A stretch of DNA of 64,000 nt from Maridesulfovibrio sp. (GCF_963667685.1 NZ_OY763931.1:868001-932000), one strand, 5' to 3'. Counted from the first letter of the stretch, positions 19,319-28,940 are shown. The notes: a model not told the origin generated them from the letters alone. Translations and numbers: made by a program.

Positions 19319-19639
19319 TTACAGAGCCTTGCTGCTGATCATTTCCTTAATGCTGCTTTTAGAAACGGCACCAGTGGTCTGGTCAACAACTTCTCCATCC
19401 TTAAAGAGGATGAGGGTCGGAATAGCACGGATACCGTACTTACCGGGGGATGCAGGGTTGTCATCAACATTCATCTTGCAGATCTTGATCTGGCCGGAGA
19501 ATTCTTCAGAAAGCTCGTCAATCACAGGACCCATTGCACGACAGGGTCCGCACCACGGAGCCCAGAAATCAACCAGAACAGGCTTATCACTATTGAGAAC
19601 TTCTTCTTGAAAATTGGAATCGGTTACCTGCAAAGCCAT
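19319..19639 (-). CDS. trxA: Thioredoxin
   Basis: 106-residue thioredoxin with FWAPWCGPC (C30, C33), the cis-proline AIPTLILFKDG loop and the PASPGKYGIR segment. The start at 19639 is chosen because AAGGAG is seven bases upstream and the protein then has the normal length; the longer frame from 19723 adds 28 residues with no family counterpart. First gene of the trxA-trxB-bamD unit. Confidence 0.97.
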   Translation of the reverse strand: MALQVTDSNFQEEVLNSDKPVLVDFWAPWCGPCRAMGPVIDELSEEFSGQIKICKMNVDDNPASPGKYGIRAIPTLILFKDGEVVDQTTGAVSKSSIKEMISSKAL

Positions 19640-19856
19640 GGTTTTCTCCTTGTTATAGTATTCAGTTAGCTGTGTCTTAGTATTGCGACACATCAAATTG
19701 TCTTTAGTCCGAAACACTCCCATGCAGAAGTGTTATTCAATTTCAGAAATCTAATTATCGTTGCCCGTTGTGTCAAGACGAACAGGCACAACAGACCTTC
19801 ACTTAAATTTTATAATACCCGCCCTTACCCGCAAAGGCAACACCCACTTAGAGGAT

Positions 19857-20927
19857 TTATCCTTCACATATCCAGTCTGTAGGCACTACACGTCCGCGCG
19901 GAATAGCTTCCAGCTCAAGATCATGCCGGCACCCGGCTTTAGCCATAAGATATCCGGCATATGCAATCATAGCACCGTTATCAGTGCAAAGATGCATGGA
20001 AGGAAGAACAAGCGGGATTGAATATTTCTTCGCTACATCAGCCATAACTGACCGGACAACCGAGTTCGCAGCCACGCCCCCGGCAACAATCAGGGACTTA
20101 ATCCCGCGATGGGCCTTGATAGCTCTTTCAACCTTTATTTCAAGAGTTCTTCCAACCGTATAGTTAAATGAAGCCAGCATATTTTTGCGCGCCTCAGAAA
20201 TCTTGGCATCTTCAGATCCTTCATCAGGCAGACCCATCGCTGCAAGCCTCAAGTCAGGATGATTATTGACATAAGTTGCAACAGCGGTTTTAAGACCACT
20301 AAAACTGAAATCGAGATTATCGTTATTTACATAAGGAACTGGAAAGATTTTTTTATCAACAACACCCTGTTTTCCAAGATCATCAACCAGCTTTCCACCC
20401 GGATAAGGAAGGTTCAAAGACTTGGCTGTCTTGTCAAAAGCCTCACCTGCCGCATCGTCAAGTGTACGTCCGAGCAGAGTGAATTTCAGAGGACTCTCAA
20501 TAAAGTAAATATGGGTATGTCCGCCTGAGACCAGCAACCCCAATGACGGAAACAGCAGTTCCTGTTCCAGCCCAGCTGCAGTTAAATGTGCCCATAAGTG
20601 ATTGACCCCGACTAACTTGGCACCACAGGACAGAACCAGCCCTTTGGCAAAATTCAACCCCATGAGTAAACAGCCCTGCAGTCCTGGCCCCCTGGCAACA
20701 GAAACGACATCAACGTCGTCAATAGTCAGGTCTTGTTCCTTGAGCAATTCCCGAAGCAGCGCGGGCAAAACACGCAGGTGTTCGCGGGATGCAATTTCAG
20801 GAACTACACCGCCGAAAACAGCATGCACATCAATCTGTGAAGCCAGTTTCTCTGCAATCAGTTTGCCATCTTTAACCAGAGCAAGTCCTGTTTCATCACA
20901 GGAACTCTCAATACCGAGACAGAGCAT
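19857..20927 (-). CDS. tsaD: TsaD, tRNA threonylcarbamoyladenosine transferase subunit
   Basis: Catalytic subunit placing the threonylcarbamoyl group on A37 of ANN-decoding tRNAs. The 356-residue protein shows GIESSCDETG, the metal-binding H110 and H114 in VNHLWAH, LLVSGGHTHI, and the late VAGGVAANS and DNGAMIAYAG motifs. Its ATG overlaps the fbp stop codon (TAATG). The other TsaB/C/E components are not in this window. Confidence 0.97.
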   Translation of the reverse strand: MLCLGIESSCDETGLALVKDGKLIAEKLASQIDVHAVFGGVVPEIASREHLRVLPALLRELLKEQDLTIDDVDVVSVARGPGLQGCLLMGLNFAKGLVLSCGAKLVGVNHLWAHLTAAGLEQELLFPSLGLLVSGGHTHIYFIESPLKFTLLGRTLDDAAGEAFDKTAKSLNLPYPGGKLVDDLGKQGVVDKKIFPVPYVNNDNLDFSFSGLKTAVATYVNNHPDLRLAAMGLPDEGSEDAKISEARKNMLASFNYTVGRTLEIKVERAIKAHRGIKSLIVAGGVAANSVVRSVMADVAKKYSIPLVLPSMHLCTDNGAMIAYAGYLMAKAGCRHDLELEAIPRGRVVPTDWICEG

Positions 20928-21943
20928 TATCCGTCGTGCTCCTTATAGATGGAGCTTATGGTTTCCACTTCATGTCGGGAACCGATAAACAGGGGAACAC
21001 GTTGATGCAGGTCATCAGGAACAATATCAAGTATGCGCCGGGTTCCATCAGTTGCACGGCCCCCGGCCTGCTCGACAAGCATAGCCATAGGCGAGGCTTC
21101 GCAAAGCAGACGCAGTTTACCGCGCGGCTTGGAAGGGTCACGGTGATCGGCAGGATACATAAATACACCGCCGTAAATAAGATTCCGGTGAAAATCAGCT
21201 ACCAAAGACCCTATGTAGCGCAAACTGTAAGGTTTACCGTGGATATTTCTGGTCGATTTGAAATGCCCGACAACCTCTTTGGTTGCCTCAGACCAGTACG
21301 GCCAGTAACCTTCATTTACAGAATAAATTTTTCCGATATCAGGAATCTTGATACTAGGATGGGAAAGCAGGAACTCCCCTACCCCCGGATCAAGTGTAAA
21401 ACCGTGAACACCATCCCCTGTTGTGAAAACAAGCATGGTGGAAGATCCGTAAAGGATATAACCGGCTGCTATCTGCTCACAACCAGCCTGTAGAACGTCA
21501 GTGGATTGGACAGGTGTTCCAAGCTTGCTTTTGCGCCGGAAAATAGAAAAAATCGTCCCTATATTGACGTTTACATCAATATTGGAAGAGCCGTCCAGTG
21601 GATCAAATATAATGATGTAATTCCCCTGCGGTAAGCCATGGGGAATCTCAATAATATCCGCATTCTCCTCTGAAGCCATTGCACAGAGAACTCCGGAACG
21701 TGCCATACGGTGGATCAGGATACGGTTGGCGTATTCGTCCAGCTTCTTTACTTCCTCACCCTGAACATTGATTTCTCCAGTAAAACCAAGAACATCAACT
21801 AGACCGGCTTTGTTAACTTCCCTTGAAATAATTTTGGCGGAAAGTACCAGTTCATTGAATAGATGGGTAAACTGCCCGGTTGCTCCGGGAATTTGTTTCT
21901 GGTGCAGTAACAGGTGCTCAGTAACTGTGATCTGCTGGGTCAT
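20927..21943 (-). CDS. fbp: Fructose-1,6-bisphosphatase, class I
   Basis: Hydrolyses fructose-1,6-bisphosphate to fructose-6-phosphate in gluconeogenesis. 338 residues with the metal-binding [10 protein letters not shown] motif near residue 125, preceded by the family's ASEEN segment, and the substrate-loop regions [11 protein letters not shown] and [17 protein letters not shown] 21943 has an AAGGAGG site. Coupled by overlap to tsaD; the pairing looks positional rather than functional. Confidence 0.97.
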   Translation of the reverse strand: MTQQITVTEHLLLHQKQIPGATGQFTHLFNELVLSAKIISREVNKAGLVDVLGFTGEINVQGEEVKKLDEYANRILIHRMARSGVLCAMASEENADIIEIPHGLPQGNYIIIFDPLDGSSNIDVNVNIGTIFSIFRRKSKLGTPVQSTDVLQAGCEQIAAGYILYGSSTMLVFTTGDGVHGFTLDPGVGEFLLSHPSIKIPDIGKIYSVNEGYWPYWSEATKEVVGHFKSTRNIHGKPYSLRYIGSLVADFHRNLIYGGVFMYPADHRDPSKPRGKLRLLCEASPMAMLVEQAGGRATDGTRRILDIVPDDLHQRVPLFIGSRHEVETISSIYKEHDG

Positions 21944-22026
21944 TTATCCTCCTTCGGAATGTCCCTGCTGCGTATTTTCAGAATGTAGTAAGCTTTATAC
22001 CAGATTTTTCAGCCAAAACCTAATAA

Positions 22027-22827
22027 TTAGAAGAAAAGAATTCCATCATCTTCCCCTTCCTTGGTCACTGCCTTGGTCAGGTAAACGATTTGAGTATCTC
22101 CAATATAACGGGCGAGCCAAACATATCTGACACCAGCAACGTTTACGACACCGCGGACATCGTTATCCAGCAGCTCATCCCAATCAATTTTGAGCAGCGC
22201 TTCTTTATCCAGATCCTCGGCCCCGGTCCAAACACCACCTCCGTCAGGCTGCATTATAACAAGCTTTTTCGGATCAGGACAAAAATTGAGAAGGATACGC
22301 GGATCAAAATGCACAACTACAAGACCCTTGAATTCGGCATCTTTGAAAAATGGAGTTGCGAGATACATTTCAGGACCGAATTCAGAATAGCTGACAAACG
22401 ACTTGAGCTTGATCTCATTCCAGTCACCTTCATACTCAATAAGCGGCCCGGATTTGAAAGGCTTGATTTCCGCTTCCGGCAGCTTCACCAGGATACTGGC
22501 TTCGTCATCCATAGTAAGCACACCGCTAATCCACGGATAGCGCATAAAAAGGAGTTTGAACCAGTTATCATCAGGATGGGAATCAACTGTAGACAAAGCC
22601 TCGCAAATCGCTAAGATTTTGGCATCCACAGGAGTAAAAAGAAGAGCCAACTTATTATCATCAGGATTCTCGATCCCGGCATGGCTAAGATTGATTTCAG
22701 GATTTGGATCAATCGCTTTCTGTGCATCATGCCAGACCTTGCTTCCATAATCACAGCCACCCGCACAAACCAATACCGCCAAAAAAGCAAAAAGCGCGAA
22801 GTATCGCACTGAATTTTTAAATTCCAT
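22027..22827 (-). CDS. Lipoprotein with a Cache-like sensor fold
   Basis: 266 residues with a signal peptide ending at the lipobox CAGGC. The mature part looks like an extracytoplasmic Cache domain: it starts with a long helix (DPNPEINLSHAGIENP, then KLALLFTPVDAKILAICEAL), goes on to RYPWISGVLTMDD, the typical Cache "where, why, what changed" strand order (GPEMYLATPFFKDAEFKGLVV) and ends in strand DTQIVYLTKAV. It has no transmembrane helix or output domain, so it may act as a periplasmic binding partner. The assignment rests on pattern only. Monocistronic between fbp and the TPR gene. Confidence 0.6.
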   Translation of the reverse strand: MEFKNSVRYFALFAFLAVLVCAGGCDYGSKVWHDAQKAIDPNPEINLSHAGIENPDDNKLALLFTPVDAKILAICEALSTVDSHPDDNWFKLLFMRYPWISGVLTMDDEASILVKLPEAEIKPFKSGPLIEYEGDWNEIKLKSFVSYSEFGPEMYLATPFFKDAEFKGLVVVHFDPRILLNFCPDPKKLVIMQPDGGGVWTGAEDLDKEALLKIDWDELLDNDVRGVVNVAGVRYVWLARYIGDTQIVYLTKAVTKEGEDDGILFF

Positions 22828-22916
22828 ATTAATACCTGGACTCCGTGCTTAACCAGCACGAATCCTTATGTATATTATTAAATTATAATTTTAAACAAAC
22901 CCGGAGAACAGGATCT

Positions 22917-23798
22917 CTATCGGGAGGCCCTTGCTTCAAGACGATCAGCAAGAAGTTCAAGGGTACTCATAAGCTTACTCTTTCCATGCTTGAAATAAGG
23001 ATCTTTACTTGCATCATCACCGGCAACATCATCCATAGGTTCAGCGCTTATTCTACTGGAAATATCGGCCATAATAGCCATCAGCTCGTCTTTATCTTCT
23101 TCCGAAGCTTTGCAGAGCAGTTCACGGTAAATTTCAAGAGCTCCTTCAAGATCACCCTGTGACGCAAGAACTTCAGCCATTGTCTTAGTTTTAAGACTGT
23201 CCATGACCACAGAACTGGTCAAATCAGCAATGACATCACTGTCAAAATCAACAAGGGCCGCCGCCTCAGATATTTCATCTGCCAACAGCTCACTGCTTTC
23301 AGGAACAGGACGCTGAAAATCACCTGCAAGATCGGCCACTCCTCCAGCTTTGGCGGATGAGCCTTTCTCAGATGATTCATCAAGGGAAATACCGGTTAAC
23401 TGCTTGATTCCCTCGGACATGACATCAGACCATGACATAGGGGAACCGTGCAAAGCGGAAAAAAGAAAAGCCATCGCCCCGGCAACATCACTATTGCCCT
23501 CGGAAACAGAAGCACCCCACATTTTCCAGAATGAAGGGTATGATGAAAAAAGCCTTGTCAACGGAACAACTGCTGCTTTCGCTTCAGATTCCCTGTCAAG
23601 CTTAGCAAGAGTTTCGACCAAAAGCAGGCGTGCTTCAAGGTAGTCTGGGTGACGGTCCAGCCCCATCCTCAGAGTGGTTACAGCCTTTTCAAGACTGCCC
23701 ATTTCGACATACAGACGGGCCAAAGGAAAGAATACTTTAGAGCTGGGCTCCAGGGCCAGAACTTCTTGATACCACTCAATCTTGCTTTGCATCTGCAC
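22917..23798 (-). CDS. TPR-containing protein, 293 aa
   Basis: Tetratricopeptide protein without a signal peptide. TPR-like helix pairs are visible at residues 5-75 (ALEPSSKVFFPLARLYVEMG, then EKAVTTLRMGLDRHPDYLEA) and again at about 220-245 (KTMAEVLASQGDLEGALEIYRE); the middle is Ser/Ala-rich and acidic and looks disordered. The C terminus repeats the helical character (LMSTLELLADRLEARASR). It overlaps the downstream end of the FtsB-like gene by 23 bp, so they are one transcription unit. Likely a scaffold; partner unknown. Confidence 0.75.
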   Translation of the reverse strand: MQMQSKIEWYQEVLALEPSSKVFFPLARLYVEMGSLEKAVTTLRMGLDRHPDYLEARLLLVETLAKLDRESEAKAAVVPLTRLFSSYPSFWKMWGASVSEGNSDVAGAMAFLFSALHGSPMSWSDVMSEGIKQLTGISLDESSEKGSSAKAGGVADLAGDFQRPVPESSELLADEISEAAALVDFDSDVIADLTSSVVMDSLKTKTMAEVLASQGDLEGALEIYRELLCKASEEDKDELMAIMADISSRISAEPMDDVAGDDASKDPYFKHGKSKLMSTLELLADRLEARASR

Positions 23799-24102
23799 CT
23801 GCTCCCTGAGTCTTTGCTTCCCCTGATTGCGGGAAAATGTACAACACTTCGTTTTCCTTAACGTAATTCATCCTACTGCGGATAACTTTTTCCTGATAGG
23901 CACGATCTGTTTTTAAACGCCGTATCTCTCTGCTGAGCTCAAGCGTACGGTTGTCAGCGGCTTCAATTTTCAACTCAAGATCCTGAACTTTTTCATCAAG
24001 TTCCCAATAGCCGAAAAAACCCTGACCGCTCAATCCCAAGCGAATCAACAGCACGAGGTTGATAATAACCAGTAATCCCAGCAAAACTCTGCGCCGCAGC
24101 AT
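23776..24102 (-). CDS. FtsB/DivIC-like septum protein
   Basis: 108-residue bitopic membrane protein: a basic start (MLRRR), one transmembrane helix (residues 6-24), then a coiled coil (ELDEKVQDLELKIEAADNRTLE) and the FtsB-type motif RAYQEKVIRSRMNYVKENEVLYIFP. That pattern fits the FtsB/DivIC family, which bridges FtsL and FtsQ at the division site. Membership is inferred from architecture and the conserved arginine-rich segment. Confidence 0.75.
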   Translation of the reverse strand: MLRRRVLLGLLVIINLVLLIRLGLSGQGFFGYWELDEKVQDLELKIEAADNRTLELSREIRRLKTDRAYQEKVIRSRMNYVKENEVLYIFPQSGEAKTQGAGADAKQD

Positions 24103-24111
24103 ATAATTTCC

Positions 24112-24390
24112 TTATTGAAGCCGGGAAAACATTTTTCTGGACGATTCAAACTGTCCAAGAGGAACTCTAAGTTCATGCAAAAAATTATCCGTAGCGGATT
24201 CGATGCGTTCAACTTCGGCCTCGCTTACCCTGATTTTTTCCATTTTACTCATAAACCCCTTAAGAACCTCAAGCTCTTCAACAAATCTACTGTTTAAGTC
24301 AAGCTTTTCAAGCTCCTGTTCCATTTCAAGAATTGTCTCAAGACAATTATTGAGCCGGATTACAAGATTATGTCGGTCGTTGCCGTTCAT
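24112..24390 (-). CDS. Small coiled-coil protein, 92 aa
   Basis: Cytosolic, almost entirely helical with heptad-like repeats (RLNNCLETILEMEQELEKL, LEVLKGFMSKMEKIRVSEAE). An AGGA site precedes the ATG at 24390. It is transcribed with the FtsB-like and TPR genes, 9 bp separating it from the former. No known family recognised. A structural role with its neighbours is possible but unproven. Confidence 0.6.
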   Translation of the reverse strand: MNGNDRHNLVIRLNNCLETILEMEQELEKLDLNSRFVEELEVLKGFMSKMEKIRVSEAEVERIESATDNFLHELRVPLGQFESSRKMFSRLQ

Positions 24391-24429
24391 TGATAGTCCT
24401 GTCTGTAAACTTTTTCTAATAATTTTTTA

Positions 24430-25002
24430 TTATTCGCTAGTTAACCAGACTTTATGCAAATTGTACATATAATTAGCACCTGAAAATACGGTCAGGAACA
24501 AGGCTACATAAAGAATCCACATCCCAAGCTGGTACATGTCTATGCCGAAATAAGGATAAAAAAGCAGCAAAGGACCAAGAGCGAAACTCTGGGTAACGGT
24601 CTTGAGTTTACCGAATTTATCCGCAGCGAGAACAAGCCCCATATCAACCGCGATAGCCCGCAGTCCGGTTACAGCCAATTCCCTGCAAACAATGACAATT
24701 GTAATCCAACCACTGATATGGCCCATGTAGCTGAGCATAATCAGAGTGGAGCAAATCAGCAGTTTATCCGCGAGCGGATCAAGGAATTTACCGAGATTGG
24801 TGACTTGATTACTGCGTCTGGCGATGTACCCATCAAAAAAGTCGGTCAGCGAAGCCAGAAAAAAAACAAAGGCTGCCAGAAACATGGTCAGCTTGGTTGG
24901 GAAATAGAGAAGAACGACAATCAAAGGCACAGCCAGAATGCGTCCAAGAGTAAGGGAATTGGCAAGATTGAACATAGAGTATCCCGGTTCGAGAAAATTC
25001 AT
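24430..25002 (-). CDS. pgsA: CDP-diacylglycerol-glycerol-3-phosphate phosphatidyltransferase
   Basis: Makes phosphatidylglycerol-phosphate in the inner membrane. The CDP-alcohol phosphotransferase signature is complete: TDFFDGYIARRSNQVTNLGK followed by FLDPLADK. About five hydrophobic helices; 190 residues. The first ATG (25002) adds nine residues before MFNLANSLTLGR, where most homologues begin, and neither start has a strong Shine-Dalgarno, so the exact start is open. A promoter and a large hairpin lie in its leader (see 25045-25116). Confidence 0.95.
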   Translation of the reverse strand: MNFLEPGYSMFNLANSLTLGRILAVPLIVVLLYFPTKLTMFLAAFVFFLASLTDFFDGYIARRSNQVTNLGKFLDPLADKLLICSTLIMLSYMGHISGWITIVIVCRELAVTGLRAIAVDMGLVLAADKFGKLKTVTQSFALGPLLLFYPYFGIDMYQLGMWILYVALFLTVFSGANYMYNLHKVWLTSE

Positions 25003-25044
25003 TTAGTCAGAGCAGAAACCCTGAAGCCTGAGAGCCTTTGCGTA

Positions 25045-25116
25045 CTGCGGAGGACCGTAGTACACGGTCCTCCGCAGAAACTGAATGATTCTGTGCCGTG
25101 GAAGACAGTATGTCAA
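25045..25116 (-). promoter_or_regulatory. Candidate pgsA promoter and leader hairpin
   Basis: On the minus strand a consensus -35 TTGACA (25116-25111) is followed after 17 bp by CAGAAT (25093-25088, four of six matches to the -10 consensus). A perfect 13-bp inverted repeat (25045-25057 with 25064-25076, loop 6 nt) then falls in the predicted 5' leader, about 45 bp before pgsA. No T-run follows it on this strand, so it is not a classical terminator and may instead stabilise or regulate the leader. Confidence 0.4.
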
Positions 25117-25155
25117 CCCGGCAGTTGATTTACACCCGAAAAAAAGCGTTTTTTC

Positions 25156-26052
25156 TTAAGTGTGGGTGCTGGAAGCAACCTCAAAACTGCTTTCAGCAGC
25201 ATCTGCGATTTTCTCGGCAACAGCCCTGAACGCAAGCTTGGCCGGAGAATCTTCTTCAAGAAGGACTACAGGCTTACCAAGATCACCCGCTACAACCGTG
25301 GTAGGATCAAGCGGTACGGCACCGAGGAAAGGCAGACTGTATTTTGCAGCCAGTTCTTCTCCGCCGCCCTTTTTAAAAAGGTCAATATTTTCATGGCAAT
25401 GAGGGCAAACAAGTCCGCTCATGTTTTCAACTACGCCCATAATATTCGCTTTTGCGTACTGTAGGAAGTTAATTGCCTTGCGTACATCAGCGAGGGAAAC
25501 CTCCTGCGGAGTGGTTACAACCACAGCAAGGGACTCGGGGATAGTTTTCAGAACAGTCATAGGTTCGTCACCGGTACCCGGAGGGGAATCGATCACGAGG
25601 AAATCAAGCTCGCCCCACTGAACATCAGAAATAAATTGCCTGATCGCGGAAGTCTTCATGGGGCCACGCCACAAAACAGCCTGATCCGGGTCCTTGAGCA
25701 ACGATTCCATGGAAACAACGTGCAGATTTTCGTTTACCTTTTTAGGTACTACGAGATTGCCGCGCTCGACATCAAGCTGTCCGGTGATTCCGAGCAGATG
25801 TGGAACACTAGGGCCGTGAATGTCAACATCAAGGATACCGACTTTGAAACCTTTGTCCGCTAGAGCAGCCGCGATATTGACCGCAACAGAACTTTTACCT
25901 ACGCCGCCTTTACCGCTCATTACAAAAATTTTGTACTTGATCTTCTGCAGAGTGGAAGAAATCAACTCATTCTGCAAAGCATGGGCAGCGCTTGCCTTTT
26001 TGTCACCACCCTTCTGCGGAGCAGAAGAACAGGAACTGCATGATGAACTCAT
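25156..26052 (-). CDS. mrp: Mrp/NBP35-type Fe-S cluster carrier ATPase
   Basis: Dimeric P-loop ATPase that carries and transfers Fe-S clusters. 298 residues: a Cys/Ser-rich N terminus (CSSCSS), the deviant Walker A MSGKGGVGKSSVAVN, Walker B IDSPPGTGD, and the C-terminal CPHC that with its dimer mate binds the cluster. AAAGG lies 7 nt before the ATG at 26052. Mrp proteins are expanded in sulfate reducers, where they serve many Fe-S enzymes (established). Confidence 0.95.
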   Translation of the reverse strand: MSSSCSSCSSAPQKGGDKKASAAHALQNELISSTLQKIKYKIFVMSGKGGVGKSSVAVNIAAALADKGFKVGILDVDIHGPSVPHLLGITGQLDVERGNLVVPKKVNENLHVVSMESLLKDPDQAVLWRGPMKTSAIRQFISDVQWGELDFLVIDSPPGTGDEPMTVLKTIPESLAVVVTTPQEVSLADVRKAINFLQYAKANIMGVVENMSGLVCPHCHENIDLFKKGGGEELAAKYSLPFLGAVPLDPTTVVAGDLGKPVVLLEEDSPAKLAFRAVAEKIADAAESSFEVASSTHT

Positions 26053-26105
26053 ATCATTGCCTTTGTTGTATATTAAACATCAGGGAAAGATATCCCCGGT
26101 CAACT

Positions 26106-27065
26106 TCAGCTGTCCTTGGCTGAAGACACCCATTCCAAGATAATCACTGCTGCGCATCCGGCAACCATCAAAAGCACGGCACCAGCAAATCCTCCGTCAT
26201 AAGCAGGCGGCAGGACGTTAGCCTCGCTCAGGACGTGAACTTTACCCCGTATTACAACTGAATCAAGAACCTCTTTCCAGGGCCAGATTTTGCGCATGGC
26301 CCCTGCCATAAATCCAGTGAGCAAGCTGACTGTTATGGCGTGGTGTTTTTCCAGCAGAAAATGCAAAACACGGGAGAAAAGAGAAATACCGAACGCGCAA
26401 CCACACACAAAAACCAGCAGAACAGCGGCATTTTCAATGCTTGCAGGATTCCGTATCGCTCCGGTTACAAATTCATATTTCCCCAGCAGCAAAAGAATAA
26501 ATGCACCACTGATGCCGGGCAGAATCATGGCGCAGATTGAAATTGAAGCACAAATAAAAACAAACCAGAGAGTATCCGGCGTCGTTACAGGAATCAACCC
26601 CACAAGCAGAAAGCTGAATACAGCCCCGGCTATTCCGAAAAGAACGTTTTTCAGCGAAAATTCCCCGACTCTTTTACCTACCACAAAAATTGAAGCGGCA
26701 ATTAGGCCGAAGAACAGCGACCAAACCTGAACAGGATGTGTTACAAGCAGGGTATGAATGACTCTGGCCATGGAGACCATAGCAACCATTATCCCAAGAA
26801 GAAGCGGCAGCAGAAATTTGAGGTGAGCTTCAGCAATAGCACCTTTCAAATCTAATTTCAGCAGGCATTTAATGAACCGGCCGTTAAAAGACCGGATTGA
26901 ATCAATGAGATTATCATAAATACCTGTGATAAAGGCCATCGTTCCGCCGGAGACCCCGGGGATAATGTCAGCCACGCCCATGCACAAACCTTTAAGGATA
27001 AGTGTAAGGTATTCACGCGCAGATTCCGGACCGGGCCCCTTGTTCCAGGCTTGCAGAAAATTCAT
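26106..27065 (-). CDS. DUF368 polytopic membrane protein
   Basis: 319 residues with around eight hydrophobic helices. The DUF368 start signature GLCMGVADIIPGVSGGTMAF and its echo MILPGISGAFILLLLGKYE are present; they form an inverted-repeat-like pair characteristic of the family. DUF368 members have been linked to undecaprenyl-phosphate transport (the PopT-type proteins), which would fit an envelope role, but that is established for only some. 5 bp downstream of pcm on the same strand. Confidence 0.88.
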   Translation of the reverse strand: MNFLQAWNKGPGPESAREYLTLILKGLCMGVADIIPGVSGGTMAFITGIYDNLIDSIRSFNGRFIKCLLKLDLKGAIAEAHLKFLLPLLLGIMVAMVSMARVIHTLLVTHPVQVWSLFFGLIAASIFVVGKRVGEFSLKNVLFGIAGAVFSFLLVGLIPVTTPDTLWFVFICASISICAMILPGISGAFILLLLGKYEFVTGAIRNPASIENAAVLLVFVCGCAFGISLFSRVLHFLLEKHHAITVSLLTGFMAGAMRKIWPWKEVLDSVVIRGKVHVLSEANVLPPAYDGGFAGAVLLMVAGCAAVIILEWVSSAKDS

Positions 27066-27070
27066 ATCGC

Positions 27071-27739
27071 CTACCAGCCCTGCTTGCCTACAAGATCAAC
27101 AAAGGCACAACCACCCATGTCGGTGGTTTCTATTTTACCGTCATCCTTTGTAACAAGCATCAACCGCTGAACGCGCCGCTGACCGCCAACCGGGATGACC
27201 ATAATACCCGGATCAGCCAACTGGTCGATAAGATATTGCGGAATTTCCGGTCCTCCAGCGGTAACAATGATGCGGTCATATGGAGCATTTTCGGGCCAGC
27301 CCATGGTCCCGTCATCCAGCTTAAGCTGAATATTGAAATATCTCATATCAAAAAGCAGCTTACGCACTGAGATGAAAAGCTTGCGAATCCTTTCTATGGA
27401 AAACACTTCTGCTCCCATCTCGGCAAGAACCGCAGCCTGATAGCCTGACCCTGTGCCGATTTCCAAAACCTTATGCCCCGGTTCAATCTTCAACAGCTCT
27501 GACATGACAGCCACGATATACGGCTGGGAGATGGTCTGCCCTTCTCCAATTGGCAAAGCACTGTCAGAATATGCACGGGATGCAAGAGCATCCTGCACAA
27601 ACAAATGCCGTGGAACTCTACTCATGGCATCCAGGACATTTTTATCAACCACCCCTCTGGCGGCAATCTGTTCCTGTACCATCTTCGTTCTGGAACGTTT
27701 AGGATCGATTCGCACTTGTCCCCCGTCAGACATCAGCAT
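27071..27739 (-). CDS. pcm: Protein-L-isoaspartate O-methyltransferase
   Basis: Repairs isoaspartyl residues with SAM. 222 residues: N-terminal [20 protein letters not shown], the substrate loop [15 protein letters not shown] motif [18 protein letters not shown] and the later [11 protein letters not shown]. Two ATGs (27739 and 27733) are both possible; neither has a strong ribosome binding site. The gene pair pcm-DUF368 forms one unit. Confidence 0.96.
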   Translation of the reverse strand: MLMSDGGQVRIDPKRSRTKMVQEQIAARGVVDKNVLDAMSRVPRHLFVQDALASRAYSDSALPIGEGQTISQPYIVAVMSELLKIEPGHKVLEIGTGSGYQAAVLAEMGAEVFSIERIRKLFISVRKLLFDMRYFNIQLKLDDGTMGWPENAPYDRIIVTAGGPEIPQYLIDQLADPGIMVIPVGGQRRVQRLMLVTKDDGKIETTDMGGCAFVDLVGKQGW

Positions 27740-27897
27740 TTTGCTGCAACATCTGAAAAATAAATTTAGTCAATGAATTCTCCGGCCAAAATACCGCCAC
27801 TTTAATTCATTGTTTGCAGTTGAAAATCAGATTTTAGCGGTCAAGTCAACCTGAATGGTACAAAATGCGCAGTAAAGCTGTTTTTTCCACATAGATC

Positions 27898-27946
27898 TTG
27901 ACACATACGCGACATAAAGCGAGATTAAAGTAAGGAAAAAAGGAGG
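27898..27946 (+). promoter_or_regulatory. Promoter and ribosome binding site of the CBS gene
   Basis: TTGACA at 27898-27903 matches the -35 consensus exactly; 17 bp on, GAGATT is a weak -10. A strong AGGAGG (27941-27946) lies 5 nt before the ATG at 27952. Confidence 0.45.
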
Positions 27947-27951
27947 ACCCC

Positions 27952-28389
27952 ATGCTGAAAGTCGACGACCTCATGACTAAGGAACTATTCACCCTTAGCG
28001 AATCTGATAATCTAAAAATGGCACGGTCACTCATGGACCTGCAACGCATCAGACATATCCCCATAGTCAATGAAGACCACAAATTCATCGGCTTGGTAAC
28101 ACACCGAGACATCCTGCGGGCCACAATATCACAACTTGCAGGCATTGACCCCGCAACTCAGGGTGAAATTGATTCCGGGATTCCGGTCGGGGAGATAATG
28201 CGCACTGGCATCAAAACCGTTACCGCGGAAACGCCACTTAAAGAAGCGGCTCTCACACTTCTGGATCATAAATACGGTTGTTTCCCAGTGGTTAATGAAC
28301 AAAACGAACTGATAGGAATACTGACCGAGGCTGATTTTCTGAAACTGACTATCAGCTTAATGGACGCATTGGAGAATAGCGAAGAATAA
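27952..28389 (+). CDS. Two-CBS-domain protein
   Basis: 145-residue protein made of two CBS domains. The first holds MTKELFTLSESD and IRHIPIVNEDHKFIGLVTHRDI; the second MRTGIKTVTAETPLKEAALTL and FPVVNEQNELIGILTEADFL. Such pairs form a Bateman module binding adenine nucleotides, typically ATP, AMP or in some cases c-di-AMP. No catalytic domain is attached, so it probably senses energy state through a partner. Monocistronic, with a good promoter and a terminator. Confidence 0.92.
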   Translation: MLKVDDLMTKELFTLSESDNLKMARSLMDLQRIRHIPIVNEDHKFIGLVTHRDILRATISQLAGIDPATQGEIDSGIPVGEIMRTGIKTVTAETPLKEAALTLLDHKYGCFPVVNEQNELIGILTEADFLKLTISLMDALENSEE

Positions 28390-28450
28390 AAAAGCCCTCC
28401 TCCTGAAGACCGCTGCGGCATAGCCTGATACGGTCTTTTGTGTATTCATA

Positions 28451-28485
28451 AAAACGGAACCTGACTTCCTGCCGGGTTCCGTTTT
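28451..28485. terminator. Bidirectional intrinsic terminator
   Basis: AAAACGGAACC pairs with GGTTCCGTTTT around a 13-nt loop, followed by ATTTT. It serves the CBS gene from the left and the convergent membrane-protein gene from the right. Confidence 0.85.
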
Positions 28486-28490
28486 ATTTT

Positions 28491-28940
28491 CTAAAATTCC
28501 CGATCCATCAACAAATGTGAAAAATATCCGGTCACAAATGCAACATAGTATGGCATCATCGCCGGTAAAGCCTGCCCATAAATATAATACGGTATAAGAA
28601 CCAGAGGCAAAGGCACCAGCAGCATGGCCCACCATGTATGGGTCCATCCGCGGTGAGCACTGACTCCCGGCAGCATAGCCAAAACGCCAAGATAAGCCGC
28701 CCACTTGAATTTATCCAGATAGATCAATGACAAAGACATAATCAGCATTGCTGAATAAAATATTCTTTTTCCTTTTGAGTCAGTATCAATATCTGGGAAA
28801 AGAGCCCCTAACACGCAGATAACAAATAACGAGACAACCTGCTCTGGATTAATCACATACAGCCCGATATTAACCAATCCCAAAAGCACCAAAGTCCCGG
28901 CGACAACAGAGCCGCCAATATGAGCCTTATATCCCGGCAT
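28491..28940 (-). CDS. YdjM-like membrane-bound metal-dependent hydrolase (DUF457)
   Basis: 149-residue membrane protein with about four hydrophobic helices. The family histidine/aspartate motifs are visible: KAHIGG near the N terminus, LFPDIDTDSKGK in the middle and HRGWTHTWW after it, plus a C-terminal HLLMDRE. They are consistent with a membrane-embedded metal site. Substrate unknown for the family. Monocistronic, converging on the CBS gene. Confidence 0.8.
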   Translation of the reverse strand: MPGYKAHIGGSVVAGTLVLLGLVNIGLYVINPEQVVSLFVICVLGALFPDIDTDSKGKRIFYSAMLIMSLSLIYLDKFKWAAYLGVLAMLPGVSAHRGWTHTWWAMLLVPLPLVLIPYYIYGQALPAMMPYYVAFVTGYFSHLLMDREF

